From NCBI RefSeq assembly GCF_914271545.1, contig NZ_CAJZAH010000002.1, positions 434,001 to 498,000 on the forward strand: a stretch of 64,000 bases of DNA. Direction: 5' to 3'. Of the stretch, positions 41,651 to 51,181 are shown one piece after another. The position numbers were made by a program, and so were the translations under genes. Each line of letters starts with the position of its first letter. Position 1 is the first letter of the stretch. The DNA comes from Cupriavidus respiraculi. GTDB lineage: Bacteria > Pseudomonadota > Gammaproteobacteria > Burkholderiales > Burkholderiaceae. A model generated the notes under the pieces. That model was given only the letters and a program-made list of their open reading frames with translations, did not search any database and was not told where the DNA came from.

Positions 41651-43135
41651 TTAGTATTGCAGACGGAATTGCGCCAGGACTGCGAAGACGCGAAGCTGAT
41701 TCACCAGATCGGGCGGCAGCAGGACGTTGAGGCGGTTCGGGTCGTTGGCATCACGCTCGACGATCAGGTTGGCGGCGAATGCCCGGGAGTTCTCGACCAG
41801 ACCCTCGTCCTCCATGGCCGCGTACTGGGCCAGGAGCTCGCCGCGGATCACGCTCGGCGTCACGATGGCGGCCCCGGCGCCGAACTGGGTGCCGTCGTCG
41901 GCCAGCTTGTGACGCGGGTACTTGGTCGTGATCGCGTTGCGCAGCCGGCGCAGGATCGCGGCCAGTTGGTGCATCGTCTCGCTGTCCAGGTAGGACGGGT
42001 CAGGCTGGCCCCACAGATTCTTCTGGTAGGTCGTGATCGCCCGCTCGATGCGCACCACGCCGCCGGAGACGAAACTGGTCGCAATCCCGGACGACAGCAG
42101 GGTCTGTCGCTCGGCCTGGACGAAGCGGTTGCCTGCCGGCGCCGGCAGAATGCCAACCAGTTCTCCGGTCTGCGTCGGCCGGGCCGGATCGGCGTTGATG
42201 AACACCGCATTCCGGGCGCCATAGGCTGCCGCGTACTCCCAGACCGGGTTGGGCACCAGCGTTTCAAAGCCGGCCAGGGTGACGTGCTGATCGTTGCGCA
42301 GGACGCCAGCCGCCTGGAGGCCCGAGAACGTACCACGCTGGGCGCTGTAGACGTGGCCGTAGATCTGGCGGTTCCATGCCCACCGACCGCTCACATCGTT
42401 CATCGTGGTGCGCCACAGGTCCAGCGTGGTGGTGTCGCTGTACGGGTTCACGATGAAGTCGAACTCTTCGTCGCCCATCGCTGGGACGGCGGCCGTCAGG
42501 CTGGGCGCCGCCGTGCCACCCGACATGGCGGTCACGGCTACGGTCAGGCCGGCCGGCGTGCTCTCGCCACCGGCGGCACCGTAGTAGTTCATCTGCAGCA
42601 GCAGGTCATTGCCCAGCGCGCCCTTGTGGCGGGCGCTCAGCGTGACCGTACCGGTAGCCGCGGCCGCGGTCACGGGCAGTTCGACGTTGGCATTGACTGC
42701 AGCAGCGAGCGCAGTCGCCAGGGTGGCTGCGGTGTCGCCCGCGGCGACGCCGATCTGTACGCGCTGAGCGCCGATGTACGCATTCAGGGTGCCGGCCTTG
42801 GTGGCCGTGCCGGAGATGGCGAACGAGCCAGTCGCGGCGGCGCCTGCGCCGGGGTCGTCCATGGCGATGCACCACACCTCGCCGAAGGGATCGCCGAGCC
42901 GGTAGAGCTCGTGCATGCGGGCCAGCATCGAGCCGACGCCGAACAGCTCTTTCGCTTGGTCAGTCCGGGCCACCAGCTGCAGCGTGTCGGCCGGCGACGT
43001 GCCCGCAGCCAGCTTCTGGCCGACCAGCAAGGTCCGGTTCTGTTGCGAGAAGTAGCCAGCCTGGGAGTTGTCGACCTCCGCGTAGAACAGAGGCACCCGG
43101 ACGTTCTGCGGGATGTTCGAGAATGGTACGGTCAT
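41651..43135 (-). CDS. Tail sheath, Mu gpL-like
   Basis: 494 residues, with IPQNVRVPLFYAEVDNSQAG at the start, NRTLLVGQKLAAGT, and the C-terminal PSVIRGELLAQYAAMEDEGLVENSRAF / NRLNVLLPPDLVNQLRVFA region of the Mu sheath family. Unlike the DUF3383 sheath of the tailocin, so the two tails are of different lineages. Confidence 0.94.
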   Translation of the reverse strand: MTVPFSNIPQNVRVPLFYAEVDNSQAGYFSQQNRTLLVGQKLAAGTSPADTLQLVARTDQAKELFGVGSMLARMHELYRLGDPFGEVWCIAMDDPGAGAAATGSFAISGTATKAGTLNAYIGAQRVQIGVAAGDTAATLATALAAAVNANVELPVTAAAATGTVTLSARHKGALGNDLLLQMNYYGAAGGESTPAGLTVAVTAMSGGTAAPSLTAAVPAMGDEEFDFIVNPYSDTTTLDLWRTTMNDVSGRWAWNRQIYGHVYSAQRGTFSGLQAAGVLRNDQHVTLAGFETLVPNPVWEYAAAYGARNAVFINADPARPTQTGELVGILPAPAGNRFVQAERQTLLSSGIATSFVSGGVVRIERAITTYQKNLWGQPDPSYLDSETMHQLAAILRRLRNAITTKYPRHKLADDGTQFGAGAAIVTPSVIRGELLAQYAAMEDEGLVENSRAFAANLIVERDANDPNRLNVLLPPDLVNQLRVFAVLAQFRLQY

Positions 43136-43326
43136 TGTTTCGCTCCCTTCTTGGCGGGCGCAGGTTCGTCGAGATCGGCGATGCCGGGCTGCACTTCGAC
43201 CACGTCGCCATCACGAAGGCGGCGCAGCCAGTATTGGGACGGTTCCACCGCGCGGCCTTCCGCGGGCAAATAGCCGCCCTTCTCCGGATCCGGGACTTCC
43301 CGGCCGGAGGCTGGTTTCACATGCAT
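43132..43326 (-). CDS. DUF2635 protein (Mu gp38-like)
   Basis: 64 residues: HVKPASGREVPDPEKGGYLPAEGRAVEPSQYWLRRLRDGDVV is the DUF2635 pattern found before the sheath in Mu-like phages. Unknown structural role. Confidence 0.9.
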   Translation of the reverse strand: MHVKPASGREVPDPEKGGYLPAEGRAVEPSQYWLRRLRDGDVVEVQPGIADLDEPAPAKKGAKQ

Positions 43327-43336
43327 GGGTAACTCC

Positions 43337-43957
43337 TTAGGGTTGCGGCAGGTCGATCGTCAGGCCGGACTCAGCGCGCCCGTCCGGGCCCGGCGATCCG
43401 CCCGGGTAGGCGCTGGGATCGTCGGGATGATCTTGTTTCGGATGGTTGGGGTCCGCTGGGTCGATGGCGTCAACGGTTACGTCCAGTCCTTCCAGATAGG
43501 GCAACTCATCGTCGCGGACAGACTTAAACGTGTCTTCGTAGCCGATGTCGTACACCGCCTTGAACTCAAACTGGTAATAGAGCCGCGCCCGGTCCAAGTG
43601 GAGCAGTGAGCCGCCGTCGTACTCGATCTGGTCGTAGTCATCGCCCGGCTGCCAGCCCACCAGTGCTCGTACCAGAATCTTCCGCATGTCATGCACGGTC
43701 GTAACCGCCGCCTGGCCCCGTTCGTCAACCGCGTTGCTCAGGACCACCACCACAGCGAATGAGTCTTCCACCGTCTGCCGATGGCCGTTCGTGCTTTTGT
43801 TCGGATCAGGGTTCTCGTCCAGCGGAATCACGTACGCGGCGGGGACGAGCAGGTTTGCACCTTCTGGCAGCACCTGGAACTTGGCGGCGCCTGCTACCCG
43901 GTTCTGGAAGATTCCCGCGCGTTGGCGCAACTGCGTAATGACGGCGTTCAGGTTCAT
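43337..43957 (-). CDS. Tail terminator-like protein (Gp37 family)
   Basis: 206 residues with a gp37-like fold pattern (RVAGAAKFQVLPEGANLLVPAAYVIPLDE; VRALVGWQPGDDYDQIEYDGGSLLHLDRARLYYQFEF) and a long Pro/Asp-rich tail. It lies at the junction of head and tail modules, where the tail is capped. Confidence 0.83.
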   Translation of the reverse strand: MNLNAVITQLRQRAGIFQNRVAGAAKFQVLPEGANLLVPAAYVIPLDENPDPNKSTNGHRQTVEDSFAVVVVLSNAVDERGQAAVTTVHDMRKILVRALVGWQPGDDYDQIEYDGGSLLHLDRARLYYQFEFKAVYDIGYEDTFKSVRDDELPYLEGLDVTVDAIDPADPNHPKQDHPDDPSAYPGGSPGPDGRAESGLTIDLPQP

Positions 43958-44397
43958 CGCGGAATCAGCGCGTTTTGCAGCGCCGCCCTCAACGCCACCT
44001 CTGCCACAGGCCGGCGACGGTTCAGTGCCTCGACCATATAATTCGCTCGCGGCTCAATCCGCCACCCGCTCGGGCCACCCCCCTTTCCGTTCGGATTCGG
44101 GCGGACACCGTACTGGAGGAAGGCGGGATAGAAGTCTTGTCCCATCTCGGGGGTCTTTTGCGGTGCAATACGCACCAGGAACCCGGGCCGACTCAGCTTG
44201 GATTTGATGCTTCGAGAGAGCGCGCCCGTATCTCGGCCGGGAAATTCGCCTGGTGCCGAAATGGCACGGCGAGCCACCAGCCGGCGGGCCTCCTTCTGGA
44301 CGCCGCGGCCCTCGACACGCAGGGCCTTCCGGATCTGCTTGCGGTCAAAGTCGATGCGGGTGTGCCCGGACAGCCGGACGCTTAGGTCGTTGCTCAT
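43954..44397 (-). CDS. HK97 gp10-like minor tail/neck protein
   Basis: 147 residues, basic, with KQIRKALRVEGRGVQKEARRLV, PGRDTGALSRSIK and a YPAFLQYGVRPN motif, typical of the gp10-like neck proteins. Confidence 0.82.
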   Translation of the reverse strand: MSNDLSVRLSGHTRIDFDRKQIRKALRVEGRGVQKEARRLVARRAISAPGEFPGRDTGALSRSIKSKLSRPGFLVRIAPQKTPEMGQDFYPAFLQYGVRPNPNGKGGGPSGWRIEPRANYMVEALNRRRPVAEVALRAALQNALIPR

Positions 44398-44738
44398 GCG
44401 ATCTTCGCGAGCAGTTCGACGTCGAGAAGGACTGCTTCGCGCTCGCCCTGCCAGGCACTCGCACGGCGAACGCGGTAGCGCAAGCCTTCCGCATCGACGA
44501 CATGCTCACCGGTGATTTCCGTCTCTGTCAGGCCCGGCCGCCGACGAATCGTCACACGGTGCGTCACGCCTTCGCCGGTCTGCTTGGCACCGTAGAAGAT
44601 CGCCGCGCCGACCGGGACGATGCTTGCCCAAGCTGGAATACCCGGGCCAAACTCCTGTTCGATGGCGAACCCCGTGTCAGGTTGATCTTGCCAACGTCGG
44701 ATGAGAACTCGACGGTTCAACTTCCCCGCTTGCAACAT
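44394..44738 (-). CDS. Head-tail adaptor (head closure)
   Basis: 114 residues, beginning MLQAGKLNRRVLIRRWQ, the usual AGKLRHRVTI-type start of head-closure proteins, then GLRYRVRRASAWQGERE. The ATG at 44738 follows the connector stop directly; the upstream frame start at 44762 is less likely. Confidence 0.85.
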   Translation of the reverse strand: MLQAGKLNRRVLIRRWQDQPDTGFAIEQEFGPGIPAWASIVPVGAAIFYGAKQTGEGVTHRVTIRRRPGLTETEITGEHVVDAEGLRYRVRRASAWQGEREAVLLDVELLAKIA

Positions 44739-44740
44739 GG

Positions 44741-45043
44741 TCAGAACTTTTTCCGATACCACAGCAGCCGCTCGACGCCTTGGTCAACCTGCGCTGACGT
44801 GGCGCCGATAACTACAGATTCGCGGTTGGTGTACCAATGGCCCACCAGGAGCAGAATGGCCTGCTGCACATCCTTGGTCAGAAGCATCTCGTCCGGTGTC
44901 ACAGGATCCGCATCGACAATCACCCGATCGCAATGCTGCTCAACATGAGCAATCGCCGCATCGACGTACCCTTGGATGAGGTCGTCATCGTCCGTGAAGT
45001 CAGGGTCCAGACGCAGTTGCTTCTTGACCAGTGCAAGGTCCAT
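44741..45043 (-). CDS. Head-tail connector (gp6-like)
   Basis: 100 residues, MDLALVKKQLRLDPDFTDDDDLIQGYVDAAIAHVEQHCDR followed by DVQQAILLLVGHWYTNRE: the standard connector_1 pattern that forms the ring below the portal. Confidence 0.9.
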   Translation of the reverse strand: MDLALVKKQLRLDPDFTDDDDLIQGYVDAAIAHVEQHCDRVIVDADPVTPDEMLLTKDVQQAILLLVGHWYTNRESVVIGATSAQVDQGVERLLWYRKKF

Positions 45044-45264
45044 TACTTCGTCTCTTTTGCCGCAGCCGGCTTCGTGGCCTTGGGCTCGGCCTTTTCGGCT
45101 TCCGGCTGACGGCCTTTGAGCTCTTCGGCCAGGCCCTTTCCGATCAGCGCATGCGCATACTCAGGGTCAACGTCCTTGAATACCTGACCCGCCTTGACTT
45201 GCACGTTGCCAGACTTGAGTAAATCCGCGTCATCGCGGAACCCCCACACAATTCTGATGTTCAT
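45043..45264 (-). CDS. Small protein after major capsid gene
   Basis: 73 residues; N-terminal half IRIVWGFRDDADLLKSGNVQVKAGQVFKDVD, C-terminal Lys/Ala/Glu-rich tail. Similar small genes between capsid and connector encode minor head or DNA-end proteins, but no family is certain. Confidence 0.65.
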   Translation of the reverse strand: MNIRIVWGFRDDADLLKSGNVQVKAGQVFKDVDPEYAHALIGKGLAEELKGRQPEAEKAEPKATKPAAAKETK

Positions 45265-45305
45265 GTCAGTCTCCTCAGCGGGAGGGGTTGCCCCCTCCCC
45301 ACCGG

Positions 45306-46511
45306 TTACACGGCGAAGGTGCCCTTGACGAAGGCGTAGGGCCGGCGCACTGCCAGGCCAAGGCGCTCTTCCACCAGGATGACGCGCTGGTTCTTCACGA
45401 AGTCGTCATTGATCATGCCGACCTTGACCGTAAAGGCCATGCGGTCATAGATCCGGGCGCCCTGCGCGAACGAGCCGACGACGAACTCACCGCCGGTGCT
45501 CGTGCCGTCGCCTTCGTCCATGCTGTCGGACGCGACAACCGGACGACCCCACAGTACCGGGGTAACCAGGCCCTGCAGGTTCGCGAACAAGTAGCGGTTC
45601 TCGCCGTCCTTCTGGAGCTCAATGTTCATCCAATCCAGTTCGGACATGACGACCGCATCGGCCGCCCGCTTCGACTGCTTGCGGACCTGGTAGATCGCCC
45701 GGCGAATCGTGTCGATCGCCGTGTCACCGGCTTTTGCCAGCGCAGCGTCGAAGGTCGTCGCTTGGGTCATGATGCCGTTCAGGTTGTTGCCGGTGCCCGA
45801 TCCCTTCAGGATCTGGCCTTCCTCGGCCAGCTTGAGGTCGTAGCGCAGCAGTTCCTGGATGTAGCTGTAGAGCTGCGGCACGTCGTCCAGCGCTTCGTCC
45901 GTGACGGGCATCCATACGGCGATCTTCTTGATCGTGTCGGTCTTTGCCTCGAACGTGACGTTGCTTTGCGGCTTGGCGGCACCTTCCGCTACCATGCCAG
46001 CGCCCATGGTATGCAGAAGCTCGACGAAATAGCTGAAGCTGTTGCCGGCCGTCACGGGCGTGGTCGGGATCAGGTCGCGGATCAGCAGCTCTTGGCGCGG
46101 CTTGTCCTGGATGATCGGGTCATAGACCGGGGGTACGATGCCGGCGCTTGTCACCTTGGTTTCGGACATGGCCGCCATGTCGCCCTTTGTGATCTCGATC
46201 TCCGCTGCGATCTGCTTCTTTTCGATCAGAGCCTTGTAGTTGTCGTCGCTCTTGACGAAGTCGACGAAGCCCTTCTTCTCGCCGCCGGGGGTGCGCAGAC
46301 GGACGCCCTTCTCCTCGAGCTTCTGGACTTGGTCGATGACCTTTTGCAGCTCGCCCTGTTGGTTTGCGATCTGGCTCTTGATCTCGCCAGTCACGCCCTC
46401 GCCCTTTTCCAGCTTTTCGACGACTGCGTCGTATTTTTGCTGCAGGCCGGCAAAGCCGTCTTTCAGTTGACGCTCCAGACCTTCGCGCATTTCTTTCACA
46501 TCGGTGGTCAT
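45306..46511 (-). CDS. Major capsid protein, HK97 type
   Basis: 401 residues. Residues 1-100 form a helical scaffold (delta) domain (MREGLERQLKDGFAGLQQKYDAVVEKLEKG). The rest is the HK97 fold with IIQDKPRQELLIRDLIPTTPVTAGNSFSYFVE, WMPVTDEALDDVP and a typical end VEERLGLAVRRPYAFVKGTFAV. The scaffold should be removed by the protease encoded next. Confidence 0.95.
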   Translation of the reverse strand: MTTDVKEMREGLERQLKDGFAGLQQKYDAVVEKLEKGEGVTGEIKSQIANQQGELQKVIDQVQKLEEKGVRLRTPGGEKKGFVDFVKSDDNYKALIEKKQIAAEIEITKGDMAAMSETKVTSAGIVPPVYDPIIQDKPRQELLIRDLIPTTPVTAGNSFSYFVELLHTMGAGMVAEGAAKPQSNVTFEAKTDTIKKIAVWMPVTDEALDDVPQLYSYIQELLRYDLKLAEEGQILKGSGTGNNLNGIMTQATTFDAALAKAGDTAIDTIRRAIYQVRKQSKRAADAVVMSELDWMNIELQKDGENRYLFANLQGLVTPVLWGRPVVASDSMDEGDGTSTGGEFVVGSFAQGARIYDRMAFTVKVGMINDDFVKNQRVILVEERLGLAVRRPYAFVKGTFAV

Positions 46512-47152
46512 AGTGATGCTCCAAATTTCGTGGTGAACAGTTGAGAGATTTGTTTCAGCTCCTCCACGATCTCCGTGGCCTCACTACCACCGTCTCGGTG
46601 GAGTGCGGGATAGCCGAGCGAAGCGACTGCCGCCGCTTCCTTCTGCGAGAGTCCCATGCGATCTCGCAGGGCGCCCTCGAAAAGACGAATGTCCGATTTG
46701 ACGCTCGTGACTTGCGCATCCGGGTTCATGCCAAAGGGGACGACAGACGCCTCCCAAAGCTCAGCCTCTTTGATGACCCGAACAGTCCGGCCGCCGCGCT
46801 CTTCATACGCCGCGGTGATGGTGTTAAATCCGATGGACATGCTGTCCAGCGTGCCGTCCTTCATCAGCTCGTATGCGTCGACCGCGTAGGACACCTTCAG
46901 ATTGACGCGGCCCTTTACGAACAAGCCGTGGTCGTCTTGACGAAAATCAGCCGCACCGATCAAACGGGTCAGATCATGAAAAAGGGCCAGCTTGAGCTGG
47001 CCCTTTCGGGTGGTCTTAACCTTGGTAAAGGCGCCTGGAAGGATGATGTCGTCACCAAGGTCCACGTTGTTGAATGCCGAGGCGTAGCCCTCGAAATTGC
47101 CCGCATCGTCGACAGCCTTGATGTCGAACGGGACTTCAAGCTTGCTGAGCAT
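46508..47152 (-). CDS. Prohead protease, HK97 family
   Basis: 214 residues. FEGYASAFNNVDLGDDIILPGAF at the start, catalytic His in LALFHD and Ser in SMSIGF (about residue 85) are visible. It processes the capsid scaffold. ATGA overlap with the capsid gene. Confidence 0.95.
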   Translation of the reverse strand: MLSKLEVPFDIKAVDDAGNFEGYASAFNNVDLGDDIILPGAFTKVKTTRKGQLKLALFHDLTRLIGAADFRQDDHGLFVKGRVNLKVSYAVDAYELMKDGTLDSMSIGFNTITAAYEERGGRTVRVIKEAELWEASVVPFGMNPDAQVTSVKSDIRLFEGALRDRMGLSQKEAAAVASLGYPALHRDGGSEATEIVEELKQISQLFTTKFGASL

Positions 47153-48347
47153 TGGTCTGCATCTCCCATCGTGTCACCCGGTCGTACTCGTCGCCGTCAA
47201 GAAGCTCCAAGTTTTCCTTTGCCCTTACTTCATTGATCGCCATCCAGCCCGAGCCATTTGAGCCACCTAGAGCGGCCTGGTAATAGGCGGCGCGGCCCGC
47301 ACTGTCCGCGCGCAGCAGCCCCTCCACGATGAACTCGACGTACATCGGTCCATCACCGAAAAGCTTGTCGTTGAGCTCGTCTTCGATTGCGTCGATGTAC
47401 GGCTTGAGGCCGAATGTCACGAATCCGCTCTTCTGCTGCTCCAGGTTCGATCCCATGATGGAGGTCTTCCCCGCCCGATTCGCCAGCCAAAGGGGGACCC
47501 CCCAGATGCCGGCAAGGGCCTCTTCCTGGAACTGCTGCGACTCAATGAATTGACTGTCTTTCTGGCTCAGCCCGGCGGGGATGATGCTCGGCCCACCTTG
47601 GAGGACTGCCATCTTGCCAATGTCCTCGACGTCGCCCTGCCGGATGTCGGGAAACTTCGCCATGATCTGCTCTTGCTGCGCGGCGGTCAGGAACTCCTTG
47701 TAGACCACGTAGCCGCCAGTGAAGCCACCCTTGCGCATGAAGCGCGCCGACCAGTCCTGGCCGGCCTTTGCCAGTCCCATCGACTCGGCTTGGTATTCAA
47801 CGGGCGACATGCCGATGATCCCGTCGCAACTAAACAGCTTGAAGTGCAGCATGTTCTCGGGCGAGACCGGAAAGCGATCGTTTCCGAGCGTGACCCAGTA
47901 GAGCAGATCCTCTTCCGTCTCGACATCCACGCAATCCGTCGCGACGGGTACAAGGCCAATAGGGTCGCCGCTTCCGTTGCGCTCGATCAGCGCGTAGCCG
48001 TTGCCACGCAACGCCATGTTCATCACTGCGGCCTTCAAAAAGTTCAGGCGCGTCATGAAGGGATTCGGCTTGCGCAGCAGGCGCGTGAATCTTGCGTTCT
48101 TGGACGGCGCTTTGTCTCGGCCGGTGCCCTCGTAGAGCTTCAACGGCAGACCAGCAACGGACTCGCTGAGAATCTTCAGGCAAGCCCAGACGATAGGGAT
48201 CGTCGGTGCGTTCTCAGCCGTGATCCTTACCCCGGCTTGCGTGCGTTTCCCGCCGATAGCCATGTCGACTTCGACATAGTTCCCCGTGGCGGGATCGGTG
48301 TACCCGAACATGCGCCAGGTCAGGGGGTTGTACCAGCGAAACGCCAT
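47136..48347 (-). CDS. Portal protein, HK97 type
   Basis: 403 residues: TAENAPTIPIVWACLKILSESVAGLPLKLYE, FLKAAVMNMALRGNGYALIERN and IWGVPLWLANRAGKTSIMGSNLEQQKSGF are classic portal segments. The start at 48347 (MAFRWYNPLTW) was chosen over a longer frame. Confidence 0.95.
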   Translation of the reverse strand: MAFRWYNPLTWRMFGYTDPATGNYVEVDMAIGGKRTQAGVRITAENAPTIPIVWACLKILSESVAGLPLKLYEGTGRDKAPSKNARFTRLLRKPNPFMTRLNFLKAAVMNMALRGNGYALIERNGSGDPIGLVPVATDCVDVETEEDLLYWVTLGNDRFPVSPENMLHFKLFSCDGIIGMSPVEYQAESMGLAKAGQDWSARFMRKGGFTGGYVVYKEFLTAAQQEQIMAKFPDIRQGDVEDIGKMAVLQGGPSIIPAGLSQKDSQFIESQQFQEEALAGIWGVPLWLANRAGKTSIMGSNLEQQKSGFVTFGLKPYIDAIEDELNDKLFGDGPMYVEFIVEGLLRADSAGRAAYYQAALGGSNGSGWMAINEVRAKENLELLDGDEYDRVTRWEMQTNAQQA

Positions 48348-48349
48348 TT

Positions 48350-50044
48350 TTAGCCTATGAGTCCAAAGAATCCGCCAGTGAGGTACTGATCGATACTGCC
48401 TTGTGCAGCCGGGTTCAGTGCCATCAGCGAGACGGCACACAGAGCCGCCATAAGCGGGTCGATCTTTGCTTTGCCTGACGCTGCCTTGGTGATCAGGATC
48501 GCGTTGCCTTTGTCCTCAACGCGGGCATTACTGATGCACCACGCCATCAGGGGGCGACCGCCGTGCAACAGATCGCGGCCTGCAACCTTCCGTTCCGTGG
48601 TCTTAATCGCGCCGTTCAGTCGGTAGCCCTGCGAGATCGCGATGATCTGTTCCATGGTGATACCGCGCTCTTCGGTGATCAGTTCGTCGACGATGTCTCC
48701 GATACCAGCCGCATCGACCCCGATTCCCTTTTCCTTGGGGAGGAGGCCCGAATCCCGTACCCTGCAGATGACGTCGGCCACCGCGGTGACGTCTTCCCCA
48801 GGCTGCTCCATGATGGTCAGATCGCCTTCCTTCTCGAAGTCCAGTAGGCGGGGTGCGATCTCCTTGCGCCTATCGAAGACGATCTTGTGAGCCCAGGCAT
48901 GGCACCAAAGCAGCCATTTGCCGGTTCCCCGCTCGCGGCCCAACACGGCCAAGCCCAGCAAGTCGTCCAGTCCACCGCCGTCGATACCGACGACCGCGAC
49001 CTCTGACCGTGCAAGTAGGGAGTCCAGCGTGATGGAGGTATCCGCCGCGGCTTCCCAGAAGTCCGCACCGGCCCACCGGTCCGACCGAAGGTTCAGACCG
49101 ATCTCGACATTCAGATGTTTGGCAAGGAACTGCTGCAGCGTTCCGTCCGTCTTGGACTGGTTCTTCCGCAGTTGGTCCTCGAGCCATTCCGCGCTCACTG
49201 AACGTCCGATGTTCGGGTTCGTGACGTAGAAGTTGGCGGGGTCCGTGTACGCCTTGCTCTTGAGCATGGCTTCCGGGAACTCGTAGAGAATCCCCAGCGT
49301 CTTGCAGTCATCTATCCGACCGTCTCGGACGGCGCGCCAGTAGTCCAGGCGCTCCTTGAACACCCCGGCAGGCGGGTCATCGCTCTGCGTGGTCAGGTAA
49401 ATCACCCAGCCCTCATCACGAGACACCTGGCCGCCCAGCGCTTCCATAAACATGGATTCGGCATTGGATCGCTTGCCAAACAGCCAAAGTTCGTCGACAA
49501 GGACCTTCCCAGACTTCTTGCCAGACACCGTGTCAGTGTCTGCCGCGACAACCTTGAGGCTGTTCCGATTCAGCCGGTGCGTGATGGTGCGGACGTGGTC
49601 CTGGATGTGGAACAGGGCCTTTAGCTCGTCGTCCTCCCGGACCATTGCTGCGGCAGGCTTGAAGCTGTTATCCGCTACCTCCTTGGTCGGCGCTAGGATC
49701 AGGTGTTCCTCTTCCTCTCGCCAGCACAGGATCAGAGCGGTCAGCATGATTCCGGCCGCGATCGTGGATTTCGTGTTCTTCTTGCTGATGAGCAGACCGT
49801 ATTCGCGGATCAGTTGCTTGCCGCTCTCGGCGTCGTAGCCACCGAATATGGCGGACACGAAGTCGAATACCCATTGTTCGCTGCATTCCCCGAAGGTCGG
49901 CTTGCCAGGCAAGTCGACCACGCGGAGCTGCTTGAAGATGGCAAGCGCCTGTTCGGCCTGTTCCCGGTAGATCGGCGCGGGGATGATGGACTCCCGCGCC
50001 ACCAACCTGCGCTCCCAATCCGCGCAGGCGGTCGACCATTCCAT
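48350..50044 (-). CDS. Terminase large subunit
   Basis: 564 residues, Terminase_1/YmfN type. ATPase region with LLISKKNTKSTIAAG (Walker A-like) and KVLVDELWLFG (Walker B), and a nuclease half with AVVGIDGGGLDDLLGLAVLG and VDAAGIGDIVDEL carrying the acidic residues. It powers DNA packaging. Its presence here contrasts with its absence in the tailocin. Confidence 0.95.
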   Translation of the reverse strand: MEWSTACADWERRLVARESIIPAPIYREQAEQALAIFKQLRVVDLPGKPTFGECSEQWVFDFVSAIFGGYDAESGKQLIREYGLLISKKNTKSTIAAGIMLTALILCWREEEEHLILAPTKEVADNSFKPAAAMVREDDELKALFHIQDHVRTITHRLNRNSLKVVAADTDTVSGKKSGKVLVDELWLFGKRSNAESMFMEALGGQVSRDEGWVIYLTTQSDDPPAGVFKERLDYWRAVRDGRIDDCKTLGILYEFPEAMLKSKAYTDPANFYVTNPNIGRSVSAEWLEDQLRKNQSKTDGTLQQFLAKHLNVEIGLNLRSDRWAGADFWEAAADTSITLDSLLARSEVAVVGIDGGGLDDLLGLAVLGRERGTGKWLLWCHAWAHKIVFDRRKEIAPRLLDFEKEGDLTIMEQPGEDVTAVADVICRVRDSGLLPKEKGIGVDAAGIGDIVDELITEERGITMEQIIAISQGYRLNGAIKTTERKVAGRDLLHGGRPLMAWCISNARVEDKGNAILITKAASGKAKIDPLMAALCAVSLMALNPAAQGSIDQYLTGGFFGLIG

Positions 50045-50046
50045 GG

Positions 50047-50358
50047 CTAAACCTTCTTCCCGCCTGCGGCCACCAGCTTAGGAGGCGCCGCCGCGGCGAA
50101 CCGGCTGGCAACTTGTTTGGCCGCCTCCTGCCGCTGATCCTTCTTGCCGCCCTCGCCAAGCTTCTGATGGGTGTACGGCAACATTGCCTTCGCCGCATCG
50201 ACACGCATCTTGGCGTCGGTCGACACGTCGTTCATGACTGCCTTGAGAAACTTCAGCGGGTCGTCATAGGTTGCCGCGATAGCCAGGATGTCCGGCTCCT
50301 TCGGCGGACGGCCGGCTCCCGGACGGGCACCGCCGCTTCGTCCGGGCTTGCCTGCCAT
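50047..50358 (-). CDS. Terminase small subunit-like packaging protein
   Basis: 103 residues with a basic Gly-rich start (GKPGRSGGARPGAGRPPKEP), a motif common to small packaging proteins, then helical DNA-binding parts (YDDPLKFLKAVMNDVSTDAKMRVDAAKAMLPY). Two bases before the large subunit. Confidence 0.83.
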   Translation of the reverse strand: MAGKPGRSGGARPGAGRPPKEPDILAIAATYDDPLKFLKAVMNDVSTDAKMRVDAAKAMLPYTHQKLGEGGKKDQRQEAAKQVASRFAAAAPPKLVAAGGKKV

Positions 50359-50454
50359 TTGAATTCCTTTTGAATGAGGGAAATTTTCCGCGCGTGGGAG
50401 GGCGAGTGGTCTAGAGCCTATGGTGGCCCTATGTTTTCACCCCCCCCGCCACAA

Positions 50455-50478
50455 AAAACGGCCCGTCTATGGGCCATT
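50455..50478 (-). terminator. Terminator-like hairpin before terminase genes
   Basis: GGCCC/GGGCC stem with a G and six Ts on the minus strand, between the hypothetical gene at 50485 and the terminase genes. Confidence 0.7.
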
Positions 50479-50484
50479 TTCGAT

Positions 50485-50727
50485 CTAGTACACGCCGAGC
50501 TTGATGTCGGACTGCGCCGTACTTACAAGCGCATCTACCGCCGAACTGCCGAGGACGGTCTCAAAGTCCGTAGCGTTCTCATGGGTCACAGTGTAAGTAA
50601 CCCCGTTTGCTCGTTGATTTGTTCCACGCAGAAATACGGCGACATCTGCGCCGTGCGACTGGTTTGGTACGACTACGACATCGTAATCCTTACCGTTGTG
50701 GGAGAACTGGCTGGCGACTCTACGCAT
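50485..50727 (-). CDS. Hypothetical phage protein
   Basis: 80 residues with alternating polar/apolar strands (KDYDVVVVPNQSHGADVAVFLRG) and no recognised family. It lies between HNH and terminase genes. The terminator follows it directly, which favours a real gene. Confidence 0.6.
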   Translation of the reverse strand: MRRVASQFSHNGKDYDVVVVPNQSHGADVAVFLRGTNQRANGVTYTVTHENATDFETVLGSSAVDALVSTAQSDIKLGVY

Positions 50728-50794
50728 CTCTTAGACCCCAAAAAGCTAGAAGGATGCCATATGTCGGAGGCAACATCGAATACAGCGGCCGGCT

Positions 50795-51130
50795 TCAACG
50801 CTGTTCCTCCCGCTGTTTGGCACCGCTGTGGTGCGATGCGCACAGGGACTGCCAATTGGCCCTGTCCCAGAACACATCTCTGTCCCCACGGTGCGGCACG
50901 ATGTGGTCAACCACAGTAGCCACCGTCACGTACCCTTCCCGCTCGCAATAGACACACACGGGGTTGTCCCGTAGGAATGCCTCTCGTGCCTTCTGCCACC
51001 GGTAGTCATACCCCCGCTGCGAGGACGTCTGCCCACTGGCGCGCCACGATCCTGCCTCCATGGTCTGGACGCGGCTTGCTGATAACAGGGCAATGGGCCG
51101 CTTCAGGGTTGCGAGCTTCTGCCTCGCCAT
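50795..51130 (-). CDS. HNH endonuclease next to terminase
   Basis: 111 residues: RWQKAREAFLRDNPVCVYC, then VATVVDHIVPHRGD and NWQSLCASHHSGAK give the two-CxxC/HNH pattern. In HK97-like phages this enzyme assists terminase in cutting cos sites, which suggests cohesive-end packaging. Confidence 0.93.
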   Translation of the reverse strand: MARQKLATLKRPIALLSASRVQTMEAGSWRASGQTSSQRGYDYRWQKAREAFLRDNPVCVYCEREGYVTVATVVDHIVPHRGDRDVFWDRANWQSLCASHHSGAKQREEQR

Positions 51131-51149
51131 GGTCAGCGTAGAAAGAACG

Positions 51150-51181
51150 AAGCCCCGTCGAGCGTTAGCAGGACAGGGCTT
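51150..51181 (-). terminator. Terminator-like hairpin upstream of HNH gene
   Basis: A 10-bp stem AAGCCCTGTC/GACGGGGCTT (one G-T pair) on the minus strand, followed by CGTTCTTTC. The T tract is weak. Confidence 0.5.

Noticed and set aside
41378-43273. 631-codon plus-strand frame across tube and sheath genes
   Set aside because: Exact antisense of the Mu-like sheath; Arg/His/Gly-rich with no domain.
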